DNA from: an uncultured Acetatifactor sp.
Lineage (GTDB): Bacteria > Bacillota > Clostridia > Lachnospirales > Lachnospiraceae
DNA: 13,146 bases
Direction of reading: 5' to 3'
Assembly (NCBI GenBank): GCA_910577235.1
Contig: CAJTMX010000056.1
Coordinates: 1-13,146 of the forward strand
This document shows, one piece after another, positions 7,136 to 13,146 of the stretch. The translations under genes were made by a program, and so were the position numbers. Every line of letters starts with the position of its first letter. The first letter of the stretch is position 1. The notes beneath the pieces are model-generated. The model was not told where the DNA came from. It searched no databases and saw only the letters and a list, made by a program, of their open reading frames with translations.

Positions 7136-7164
7136 ATTGTATCTCAAAAAGTTTAGGATGTCAA
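7136..7164 (-). promoter_or_regulatory. Sigma-A promoter of tyrS
   Basis: On the minus strand TTGACA (7164-7159), a 17-nt spacer, then TACAAT (7141-7136): perfect -35, -10 5 of 6. The transcript should start near 7129, giving the T-box leader of about 510 nt. The -35 box begins 24 nt after the anti-sigma stop codon, with no hairpin terminator between, so some read-through from the sigma operon into the T-box is possible. Confidence 0.88.
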
Positions 7165-7187
7165 CTGTTTTTTAGTATATTCCCCTT

Positions 7188-7997
7188 TTATTTCACCGAT
7201 TTCTGTACCTGATACCTGCTCATACATACTTCCAGTATGGCAATCCCCAATCCTTCCACAAAGACGATGACAAGCATCTGTATCACCGCTCTCTGAAACT
7301 CGGCGCTGGTACACATATAGCGCAGAGCCAGCCGTAATACCATGCTCATAAATGCACCCAAAAGACTTATGATATACAAACCGTCCAGCGCGTGCTGATT
7401 CTTTAAGGAATCAGCCACAAACCCGGCAAACATTGCCAATTCCGCAATAGCGATTCCTGTCAGCTGAAATTCCATAAAAGTCCCCAGCCATGCTGCGTTC
7501 ATTTCCGGATGCGCAGCGGCAACAGAGATTTTCCAACATAATACAATCGCCAGAATAATGCCATAGAGGACTCCAAACACGCTCACTCCGCCCAACCGTA
7601 ACCTTTTTCCGCGCTTAACAGTCCCTATCGGATACTCCAATAACAGAGCATAAGTTCCCAATGCTACGAGGGGAAACATTACATAGTACAGGTTTTGTCT
7701 ATACCACAGTTCAAAGTCAAACAAATTCCCGAAAAGAAGCATAGCCAAGGCCATTCCTCCCACGATCAGCATACTCTTCCTGACATAATGCCGTTTCACC
7801 TTTTTCATAAGGTTAAGCTCACCCTGCTGGACTCTATCTCCTCCAAGCGATGTGCGCCTTAGCGTCTCCAGACTCTCCCTGCACTCCCCGCAGTTCTCCA
7901 CATGCTCTTCCACCGCCTCTCTGGAACTCTGCGAACAGATACCGTCCAAATAAGAGGGGATCAGATCCCTAACGATCTCACAATTTACTTTACTCAT
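7188..7997 (-). CDS. Membrane anti-sigma factor with zinc-finger domain
   Basis: A 269-residue protein that should hold the adjacent ECF sigma factor inactive at the membrane. The N-terminal cytosolic domain carries C6 and H32-x3-C36-x2-C39 (EEHVENCGECRE), the ZAS/zf-HC2 anti-sigma signature. From about residue 72 six hydrophobic stretches follow (for example SMLIVGGMALAMLLFGNLF and VSVFGVLYGIILAIVLCW), so most of the protein is membrane-embedded with no large extracytoplasmic domain; the signal is likely sensed in or near the membrane. Start chosen at 7997: GGGAGG lies 6 nt upstream, whereas the ATG at 8003 would touch that site. The start overlaps the sigma stop by 8 nt, which implies translational coupling. 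The inducing signal is unknown. Confidence 0.85.
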   Translation of the reverse strand: MSKVNCEIVRDLIPSYLDGICSQSSREAVEEHVENCGECRESLETLRRTSLGGDRVQQGELNLMKKVKRHYVRKSMLIVGGMALAMLLFGNLFDFELWYRQNLYYVMFPLVALGTYALLLEYPIGTVKRGKRLRLGGVSVFGVLYGIILAIVLCWKISVAAAHPEMNAAWLGTFMEFQLTGIAIAELAMFAGFVADSLKNQHALDGLYIISLLGAFMSMVLRLALRYMCTSAEFQRAVIQMLVIVFVEGLGIAILEVCMSRYQVQKSVK

Positions 7998-8502
7998 GCT
8001 CATCCTCCCACTTCGCCGCTCTTGCGGCCTTGATCAACGTTTCCTTGCCACGATAGAAATTTACTCTGGCCCAGTTTTCAGTTCGACCCAGTATTTCCCC
8101 GATATCTCGAAAAGAAAGATCCGTGGCGACTCTCAGATAGATCACTTCCCGCATCTGATCGGGAAGTTTCTGCATTTCTTTCAGCATATCCATCAGTTCC
8201 AGCCTGTATAATACTGCCTCCTCAGGCTGGGGATTGTCTGCGGGAGCCGTCTCGTCCGGCTCGGTGACAATTTCCCGACTATGTTTAGATAGATACTGAA
8301 AGTAAAGATGCTTGGCGATCTGACAAAGCCATGTGGAAAGCTTGCAGCTGCCGTCAAACCGCTCCAGAGCCTGGTACGCCTTGAGAAAAGTCTCCTGGGT
8401 CAGATCCTCCGCCAGAAATCGGTCATGGCACAGGGACAGCAGAAAATGATAGACGATCTTTCCGTTCTCCCGGTATAGCTGCTCCATACTCCACCGCTCC
8501 AT
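7990..8502 (-). CDS. ECF-type sigma-70 factor
   Basis: A 170-residue sigma factor with only regions 2 and 4, the extracytoplasmic-function type that redirects RNA polymerase after an envelope or other outside signal. Region 2 is about residues 8-75 (AEDLTQETFLKAYQALERF, STWLCQIAKHLYFQYL); region 4 is about 105-160 (LPDQMREVIYLRVATDLSFRDIGEILGRTENWARVNFYRGKE), with the helix-turn-helix for -35 recognition. The start at 8502 has GAGGAGG 8 nt upstream. A 15-bp tandem duplication (8481-8510) makes a second possible start at 8487, five codons on. The stop overlaps the start of the anti-sigma gene. A possible ECF-type promoter lies about 80 nt upstream. The precise ECF subgroup cannot be named from here. 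Confidence 0.92.
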   Translation of the reverse strand: MERWSMEQLYRENGKIVYHFLLSLCHDRFLAEDLTQETFLKAYQALERFDGSCKLSTWLCQIAKHLYFQYLSKHSREIVTEPDETAPADNPQPEEAVLYRLELMDMLKEMQKLPDQMREVIYLRVATDLSFRDIGEILGRTENWARVNFYRGKETLIKAARAAKWEDEHE

Positions 8503-8510
8503 ACTCCACT
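8481..8510 (-). repeat. 15-bp tandem duplication at the sigma-factor start
   Basis: The unit GCTCCATACTCCACC (plus strand) at 8481-8495 is repeated at 8496-8510 with one base difference. It duplicates GTGGAGT-ATGGAGC on the coding strand, so the protein begins MERWS-MEQLY with two starts five codons apart. The upstream start has the better Shine-Dalgarno. Confidence 0.8.
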
Positions 8511-8582
8511 CCTCCTCATCTTCCGAATCCCAGGCATTCCTTTTCCCGGCCGGTAATTCCTGCGGATTTTCTTTTCACCTAT

Positions 8583-8610
8583 ATATCCGTTCCGGATGAG
8601 ATTTGTTACA
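8583..8610 (-). promoter_or_regulatory. Possible ECF-type promoter of the sigma operon
   Basis: On the minus strand TGTAAC (8610-8605), 15 nt, then CGGATAT (8589-8583), about 80 nt before the sigma-factor ATG. The AAC-containing -35 and CG-starting -10 resemble promoters read by ECF sigma factors, which often activate their own operon. The spacer is one or two bases short of the usual 16-17. Confidence 0.35.
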
Positions 8611-8625
8611 GATAAATTGTATTTT

Positions 8626-8730
8626 TTATTCCGGCTCCGCCAGATAAAGCCCAACACGTCTGGTAAGTCGCTGGATCAGTCCGATGCAGTTGGCGACTTT
8701 TCCACAACAAATGCGGTATAAATCTATCAT
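8626..8730 (-). CDS. Possible 34-residue small protein
   Basis: An open frame of 34 codons, starting MIDLYRICCGKVANC and ending GLYLAEPE, with a Cys-Cys pair and a basic helical middle. An AGG lies 6 nt before the ATG, with GGAG touching it, so the ribosome site is weak. It sits between the terminator of the MoxR operon and the sigma-factor gene, on the same strand as the sigma factor and about 124 nt upstream of it. A TATAAT-like hexamer lies just upstream but has no good -35. I do not recognise the sequence. It may be a small gene in the sigma leader, a remnant of something longer, or chance. Confidence 0.25.
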   Translation of the reverse strand: MIDLYRICCGKVANCIGLIQRLTRRVGLYLAEPE

Positions 8731-8754
8731 CTCCGGCCTGGTAATACTAACATT

Positions 8755-8790
8755 ATAATAAAGAACTCCCCCGCTGTGCGGAAGAGTTCT
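8755..8790 (-). terminator. Terminator of the MoxR/PNPOx/VWA operon
   Basis: On the minus strand AGAACTCTTCCGC (8790-8778) pairs with GCGGGGGAGTTCT (8774-8762): 13 positions with two G-U pairs and a tight 3-nt loop, followed by TTATTATAA. It begins 12 nt after the VWA gene stop. It also separates that operon from the sigma-factor region. Confidence 0.85.
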
Positions 8791-8801
8791 CAGACTGTCT
8801 G

Positions 8802-10004
8802 TTATTTATTAGCCATCAGCGTGACCATGGCCCGGTTCAGTCCGTCCACCGTCAGCTTATACATGGGAAACATCTCTTTTACCGCCGTCTCCGCCTCCCT
8901 CCAGGGCGCGCGTCCCGGAGCCATCTTGGGGTTGAGCCAGACCACCTTTTTATACTTGCGCTTTACAAGCTGTAGCCACTCGTAGCCGGACAATCCCCCG
9001 TTGGGTCCCCGGTAATTGCCGCTGGTGGAATAGAGCTCCTCCGGTGCCATGGCGGCGTCCCCCACGATGATTACCTTATAATCGCTGCCCACATTGCGGA
9101 ACATCCATTCCGTATCCACCCAGTCCCCATTCTCGCACTCCGGCGTCTTGTACAGCTTACTGTAAATACAATTGTGAAAATAATAGGTCTTTACATCCTT
9201 ATAATGGTTGGACTTGTGCACTGCCTGAAACAGATCGTTGAGCAGGCTGCTGTAGGGGATCATCGTGCCTCCCGAATCCATGAGGAGCAGCAGCTTTACC
9301 GCGTTTTTCCGGGGCTTTTTCATAACGATCTGCAAACAGCCGCCGTTGTTGCAGGTCTTGTCCACAGTGCCGTCTATGTCCAGCTCCGTCTCCGGGATAT
9401 CCAGCCTGGTGGAAAACTGCCGGAGTCTTCGGAAAGCCAGTTGAAACTGCCGGTTATCCAAGACCCGGTCGTCCCGGAAATCCCGGTATCTGCGGGCACC
9501 CACCACGGCAAAGGCCGACTGATATCCCGTCTTGCCTCCCACCCGGACACCGCCCACATTACCTCCCATATTGCCAAAGGAGGTCTTGCCCATGGTGCCG
9601 ATCCAGAAACTTCCCCCGTTATGCTCCTCGTTCTGATCTTTCAGCCGCTGTTTGAAGGTCTCCTCCACCTGTTCCTTGTCCACATGAATGTCCTCCACCT
9701 GATTCAAGTGGTTGCGGGCCTCCTCATGGGCCAGCTCCATCATGTCGGACTTGTCCAGCCAGCGCAGCATTTCAGCGCCCACCTCAGTCTCCTTCTGAGC
9801 CGCCTTAAAGCACTCCTCAAAGGCCATATCATATTTGTCAAAATCCGTCTCACTCTTGACCAGGATCATCCGGGCCACATAGTAAAACTGCGTCATGGAA
9901 CTGCCGCACAACCCCTTGTCCAGCGCTTCCTGAAAAGTCAGCCATTCCCCGAGCGTCACCCTAAGTCCCTTGGCCCGCAGCGTGTCAAAGAATTTTATGA
10001 ACAT
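8802..10004 (-). CDS. VWA-domain protein, CoxE-like, partner of MoxR ATPase
   Basis: A 400-residue soluble protein. Residues about 235-400 form a von Willebrand A domain starting KLLLLMDSGGTM; the metal site (MIDAS) is D243-S-G-G-T247 rather than the classical DxSxS, and VGDAAM carries the later Asp. I recall a GG in this place as common in CoxE-type VWA proteins, so metal binding may be weakened rather than lost. The N-terminal 130 residues are helical and charged (AFEECFKAAQKETEVG); a Gly-rich linker (SFGNMGGNVGGVRVGG) lies at 142-157. Such proteins work with MoxR AAA+ ATPases, as ViaA does with RavA and CoxE with CoxD, in remodelling or metal-insertion steps. The start at 10004 has GGAGGG 7 nt upstream and overlaps the previous gene by 10 nt. 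It is the last gene of the operon. Confidence 0.88.
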   Translation of the reverse strand: MFIKFFDTLRAKGLRVTLGEWLTFQEALDKGLCGSSMTQFYYVARMILVKSETDFDKYDMAFEECFKAAQKETEVGAEMLRWLDKSDMMELAHEEARNHLNQVEDIHVDKEQVEETFKQRLKDQNEEHNGGSFWIGTMGKTSFGNMGGNVGGVRVGGKTGYQSAFAVVGARRYRDFRDDRVLDNRQFQLAFRRLRQFSTRLDIPETELDIDGTVDKTCNNGGCLQIVMKKPRKNAVKLLLLMDSGGTMIPYSSLLNDLFQAVHKSNHYKDVKTYYFHNCIYSKLYKTPECENGDWVDTEWMFRNVGSDYKVIIVGDAAMAPEELYSTSGNYRGPNGGLSGYEWLQLVKRKYKKVVWLNPKMAPGRAPWREAETAVKEMFPMYKLTVDGLNRAMVTLMANK

Positions 10005-10399
10005 GCATATTCCCTCCGCATATATATCTGTCTTTCCACATCCAGCTCTTCCACAAAAGGCTTTCCATCAAGATACATCCAGCGTTCGATAAACAGCGGT
10101 GTGACAGCGAAAAGACGTTCCGAGTCCTCCGGTGGTCTACCTATCTCACGGCACAATCCCTCTATCTGAATATTCTCTATACACAGCGCCACGCGAGGAT
10201 TGCCTGACAGCTGTTTGTATTTGCGCATTTCACTGTCCGTCTGGAAATAAAAGATTCCCTCCCTCTGGACAACGCTCATCATTCTCGATGTCACATGGTC
10301 TTGCAGGGATGTGGACAATACCATCTTCTTTCCCGTTCCAAACTCCTGAAGAAATGCCTTATATATGTCCTCAAATATCACCTGATTCTGATGATTCAT
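9995..10399 (-). CDS. PNPOx-like FMN-binding split-barrel protein
   Basis: A 134-residue protein with the small split-barrel fold of the pyridoxamine 5'-phosphate oxidase family. Evidence is the pattern KKMVLSTSLQDHVTSRMMSVV (read as two strands), then GIFYFQTDSEMRKYKQLSGNPRVALCI, where the 'xFxTxxxSxKxxxLxxNPxVxL' type block is the family hallmark. Such proteins usually bind FMN or a related cofactor as dimers; many have no known substrate, and this one lacks the extra length of true PdxH. The start at 10399 has a GAGGAAACAGGA stretch upstream. It begins 28 nt after the moxR stop and ends overlapping the VWA start by 10 nt, so it belongs to the same transcript. A flavin or heme partner for the MoxR/VWA pair is an inference. 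Confidence 0.82.
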   Translation of the reverse strand: MNHQNQVIFEDIYKAFLQEFGTGKKMVLSTSLQDHVTSRMMSVVQREGIFYFQTDSEMRKYKQLSGNPRVALCIENIQIEGLCREIGRPPEDSERLFAVTPLFIERWMYLDGKPFVEELDVERQIYMRREYACS

Positions 10400-10427
10400 T
10401 ATCCTGTTTCCTCATACGCTCCCAACA

Positions 10428-11252
10428 TCACAAATTCGACTCATGGCGCACCAGTTCCAGATCCTCGTCCTTCTTGACCACCACGCCGATAAAAGGCAGC
10501 GCGCTGCGGATGCGGTCCGCGCTGATACCTCCGATCTGCAAAGCGTTGACCCAGTCGATCAGCTCCGAGGTGCTGGGCTTTTTACGGATATCCCGGATAC
10601 TGCGGATATTATAAAAAACTTCCATGGCATTTTTCAGCAGATGTTCTTCCACATCCGGAAAATGCACCCGTACGATCTCCTCCATCAGCTCCTGGGAGGG
10701 GAAATCAATATAATGGAAGATGCACCGGCGCAAAAATGCGTCCGGCAGCTCCTTCTCCGCGTTTGAAGTTATGATCACGATGGGGCGGTGCTTTGCTTTC
10801 ACCGTGCGCTTGGTCTCATTGATATAGAACTCCATCTGATCCAGCTCCCACAGCAGGTCGTTGGGGAACTCCAGATCCGCCTTGTCGATCTCGTCGATCA
10901 GCAGCACCACCTGCTCCTCGCTGTCAAAAGCCTCTCCCAGCTTGCCCAGCTTGATATACCTGGCAATATCGTCCACGCCCTCCACGCCGAACTGCCCATC
11001 GTAAAGACGCTGTATCGTGTCATAAACATACAGACCGTCCTGAGCTTTGGTGGTGGACTTGATGTTCCAGATGATCAGCCGCTTGTCCAGCGCCTTGGCT
11101 ACCGCCTCCGCCAGCATGGTCTTGCCCGTGCCCGGCTCCCCCTTGATCAGCAGCGGCTTTTGCAGCGCCATGGCGATATTCACGCTGGCCATCAGCTCCT
11201 CGCTGGCTACATACTCTCTGGTTCCCTGAAATTGGTTTGCATCTTCACTCAT
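10428..11252 (-). CDS. MoxR-family AAA+ ATPase
   Basis: A 274-residue AAA+ ATPase. Walker A is GEPGTGKT (38-45), Walker B LLIDEID (117-123), sensor 1 ITSN (161-164) and the arginine finger pair R175-R176 in DAFLRRC. The sequence ISADRIRSALPFIGVVVKKDEDL ends the lid region. MoxR proteins act as chaperone-like motors that remodel or mature partner proteins, often with a VWA-domain protein encoded nearby, as here. The ATG at 11252 follows AGGAG by 10 nt. It is the first gene of a three-gene operon (then PNPOx-like, then VWA) that ends at the hairpin at 8762-8790. The 245 nt upstream hold a long A/T-rich inverted repeat (11299-11351) but no clear promoter. Confidence 0.92.
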   Translation of the reverse strand: MSEDANQFQGTREYVASEELMASVNIAMALQKPLLIKGEPGTGKTMLAEAVAKALDKRLIIWNIKSTTKAQDGLYVYDTIQRLYDGQFGVEGVDDIARYIKLGKLGEAFDSEEQVVLLIDEIDKADLEFPNDLLWELDQMEFYINETKRTVKAKHRPIVIITSNAEKELPDAFLRRCIFHYIDFPSQELMEEIVRVHFPDVEEHLLKNAMEVFYNIRSIRDIRKKPSTSELIDWVNALQIGGISADRIRSALPFIGVVVKKDEDLELVRHESNL

Positions 11253-11298
11253 TGATTTTGTTCTCCTGTCGTCTTATTTTCTGAGAAATCAGTTTCAC

Positions 11299-11351
11299 AA
11301 AATATTTAATGTAGTTGTCCGACTCTGCGGGGTCTATACATTAAATATCTT
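11299..11351. repeat. 15-bp inverted repeat upstream of the MoxR operon
   Basis: Arms AAAATATTTAATGTA (11299-11313) and TACATTAAATATCTT (11337-11351) pair over 15 positions with one wobble. The 23-nt centre holds a second small hairpin, GACTC (11321-11325) / GGGTC (11330-11334). On the minus strand TTTTGTG follows, so as RNA it resembles an attenuator about 45 nt before the moxR ATG; as DNA it could be an operator or a small repeat element. The gap 11253-11497 holds nothing else I can support. Confidence 0.6.
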
Positions 11352-11497
11352 CATTTATACCCTTATTATGCCTTCAACATATGTGCATAAATTGAGTATT
11401 CTTTGTCTATAGGCTCCACCAATACTGCGAATCTTCTTCAGAAACCATTTACCATGTCCTACAGATAGCAGAATCGGTTCCCGGAAATCTATCGCCT

Positions 11498-12073
11498 TCA
11501 AATCCCGGCATAATGGGCGATCAGCAATGCCCGGAAAGTAATATCGCATTGTCTGCGAATTTTCGCGCGCCAGTCTGTTTCCAGCTGTGCGCCAAAGTAC
11601 GGCCCCCAGCCTTTGAATTCACCATCGTACATCCCGACAGAGCAGATTCCGTCCTGACCGAGATGATCAAGGATAAATTCCACTTCCTCCCTAAGCTCCG
11701 GTAAATAGGGATATAAACCGCAGCGCGATAACCATTCAACCTTTTCCAGATTTGTTCTGCGCACTCCATCGTTTGTATGGTGATTCAGCCCGTCTCCGGA
11801 GATAGAGTAGCTTTCATTAAGCAGCCAACAAGGGCCAACGGCATGATTTCCTACCCAGCAACTGACAGGAGTATTAATGATTTCCTCCCGGTCTGTTCGC
11901 ATCAGTCTTTTAAATGACTCGCAAGCATGAGAACCGGATTGTCTTTTCATTCAGTATCTGCTCCTGCATGGCCTTTTCTTCCTATGCCGTGATAGTCTGC
12001 AGAATCTCTTTTTTACCCGAAACTGAATCGACAGATTTGCATGGGCCAGCAGGAAATCAATCCTTTTTTTCAT
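11498..12073 (-). pseudogene. Decayed gene, cyclase-like (alpha/alpha-toroid) hypothetical protein
   Basis: Three reading frames each hold a piece of one protein. Piece one starts at 12073 (ATG 6 nt after AGAGG) and reads MKKRIDFLLAHANLSIQF-RVKK. At an A6 run (12009-12014) the frame is lost; the neighbouring frame continues KEILQTITA-stop-EEKAMQEQILNEKTI, as if one A had been deleted and a codon turned into TAG. Piece two, in the frame of the ATG at 11950, carries RLMRTDREEIINTPVSCWVG, LEKVEWLSRCGLYP and DITFRALLIAHYAG and stops at 11498. From memory, Clostridia hypothetical proteins of about 350-400 residues start and end this way, so the middle seems to have been deleted. Function of the family is not known to me; the toroid fold is a guess from the FRALLIAHYAG helix pattern. 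Confidence 0.65.
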
Positions 12074-12137
12074 TGCCTACCTCTGTAAAGTTTGAAATCA
12101 AGAGCACTTTTCTATAACGTAGTCTATGCTATATGAC

Positions 12138-12166
12138 TTGAAAAATGTCTACTAACATGTTACGAT
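12138..12166 (+). promoter_or_regulatory. Probable promoter of metF
   Basis: TTGAAA (12138-12143), a 17-nt spacer, then TACGAT (12161-12166). The -35 is 5 of 6 and the -10 is 4 of 6. The start would fall near 12173, leaving a leader of about 64 nt, too short for a SAM riboswitch or T-box, and none is visible. Confidence 0.5.
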
Positions 12167-12236
12167 ATTCTCTATGGAAAAGCAAGTATATTACCATAAA
12201 ATATGTAAAACTCTTGATCAGAAAGGTTTGAACAAC

Positions 12237-13094
12237 ATGAACAAAACAACGGACAAAAAGTCAATCCCCATCTCTTTTGAAGTGTTTCCCCCCAAGAAAG
12301 ACGGGGATTTTGAGACGGCTTTCGCAACATTGGATAAACTGGGGGCCTTGCATCCTGCATTCATCAGCGTGACCTACGGCGCGGGCGGCAGCAACTGTGG
12401 AAAAACCGTGGAGATCGCATCCTATATACAGAATCAGGTTAAACTCCCCGCCCTGGCTCATCTCACCTGTGTGGGCAGCAAAAAGGAGATGCTCCGGGAA
12501 GTGCTGGACGCGCTGAAAGCCGCCGGAGTGACACATATTCTGGCTCTTCGGGGCGACCGTCCCAGAGACATGACGGACGAGCAGTTTGCCGCCAGAGACT
12601 TTGAACACGCCAGCGATATGATCGCATATATCAAAGAACTGGAGCCTGCGTTTCATATTGCCGCCGCCTGTTACCCCGAAAAACATTACGAGTGTTTCAG
12701 CATGCAGTCCGACTTAAATTATCTGAAGTTAAAGCAGGATGTGGGGGCTGAGGAACTGATCAGCCAGATGTTTTTTGACAATGACTACTTTTATGAATTT
12801 CTGGAGAAAGCACGCCGCAAGGGTATCACCGCGCCCATCCACGCAGGCGTGATGCCTGTGACAAAGGCCAGTCAGCTGGGCACCAGCATCTCCCTCTCCG
12901 GGGCCACGATCCCCAAGGCGTTTGCCGATATGATCGCCCGGCACGGGGACTCTCCGGAGGATATGCGCAAGGCGGGAATAGACTATGCCGTGCGCCAGAT
13001 CATCGACTTGAAACAGAACGGCGTGGACGGCATCCATATCTATACCATGAACAAACCCAAGATGGCGGCCGAGATTATGGATAGTATAAATTAA
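12237..13094 (+). CDS. metF: Methylenetetrahydrofolate reductase
   Basis: A 285-residue flavoprotein that reduces 5,10-methylene-tetrahydrofolate to 5-methyl-tetrahydrofolate, the methyl donor for methionine synthesis and, in acetogens, for the methyl branch of the Wood-Ljungdahl pathway. PISFEVFPPK (11-20) is the family N-terminal block with catalytic Glu E15. SVTYGAGGS, LAHLTCVG, ILALRGDRP and AACYPEKH follow in the expected order of the TIM barrel, and the protein ends QNGVDGIHIYTMNKP. Length is normal for a single-domain bacterial MetF. Start chosen at 12237 (AAAGG 10 nt upstream); the upstream ATG at 12174 lies at the predicted transcription start and adds 21 residues unlike the family. 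No metV or metH is visible in the window, so its pathway partner cannot be settled. Confidence 0.95.
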   Translation: MNKTTDKKSIPISFEVFPPKKDGDFETAFATLDKLGALHPAFISVTYGAGGSNCGKTVEIASYIQNQVKLPALAHLTCVGSKKEMLREVLDALKAAGVTHILALRGDRPRDMTDEQFAARDFEHASDMIAYIKELEPAFHIAAACYPEKHYECFSMQSDLNYLKLKQDVGAEELISQMFFDNDYFYEFLEKARRKGITAPIHAGVMPVTKASQLGTSISLSGATIPKAFADMIARHGDSPEDMRKAGIDYAVRQIIDLKQNGVDGIHIYTMNKPKMAAEIMDSIN

Positions 13095-13146
13095 CTCAAA
13101 CTTCCCACACCGATTTCGGGAATAAAGCCTTGATAAATGCCGGTTG

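Noticed and set aside
9174..10169. 331-codon plus-strand open frame
   Set aside because: It is the antisense of the VWA and PNPOx-like genes, rich in His, Leu and Gln as antisense frames in this sequence are, with no ribosome site.
11355..11549. 64-codon minus-strand frame at the 3' side of the decayed gene
   Set aside because: It overlaps the FRALLIAHYAG end of the pseudogene in another frame, has no ribosome site, and the remaining part matches nothing I know; the pseudogene seems to end naturally at 11498.
13091..13146. Possible tail of a convergent minus-strand gene at the right edge
   Set aside because: All three minus frames are open over most of these 50 bases (one ends IPEIGVGSLS-stop, another FPKSVWEV-stop), so no frame can be chosen.

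Overview
The window looks like chromosome of a spore-forming Clostridia species, most probably Lachnospiraceae. The signs are a complete spoIVA (spore-coat morphogenesis ATPase), a tyrosine T-box leader in front of tyrS, strong AGGAGG-type ribosome binding sites, and several accessory families common in that group (Rpn-type PDDEXK_2 protein, zinc-ribbon_2 protein, MoxR/VWA pair). The assignment rests on gene content and style; no 16S gene is present.

Layout. Positions 1-160 hold a hairpin with T-runs on both sides, so it can end transcription from either strand. Two minus-strand genes follow: a regulator fusing an XRE-type helix-turn-helix to a glyoxalase/VOC fold (435-1031), then a 75-residue zinc-ribbon protein (161-388). 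Divergent from them on the plus strand is a PD-(D/E)XK (Rpn/PDDEXK_2) protein (1439-2440). It has a good promoter and a roughly 160-nt leader with two inverted repeats, and a strong hairpin terminator follows it. From 2508 to 8502 all genes are on the minus strand. In transcription order they are an ECF sigma factor and its membrane anti-sigma factor (overlapping), tyrS with a T-box leader, an MFS transporter and spoIVA. From 8802 to 11252, also minus, is a three-gene cluster: MoxR-type AAA+ ATPase, small PNPOx-like flavin-fold protein, VWA (CoxE-like) protein, with a clear terminator. Next is a decayed gene (11498-12073, minus). A plus-strand metF (12237-13094) ends the window.

How the parts work. 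tyrS is controlled by uncharged tRNA-Tyr: the promoter, UAC specifier, antiterminator with UGGU bulge and competing terminator can all be read. The sigma/anti-sigma pair is a membrane-signalling module, possibly self-activated. MoxR and VWA proteins usually form an ATPase/adaptor chaperone pair, and here a flavin-fold protein sits between them in a tight operon. spoIVA acts in the mother cell at coat assembly; its Shine-Dalgarno lies inside a long hairpin.

The best leads for something undescribed are the spoIVA leader hairpin, the Rpn-gene leader repeats together with a possible internal start, the 27-nt repeat flanking an insert between the tyrosine T-box and tyrS, the MoxR/PNPOx/VWA arrangement, and the XRE-VOC fusion whose metal ligands appear to be missing. 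I see no CRISPR array, tRNA or rRNA gene, or intact transposon.
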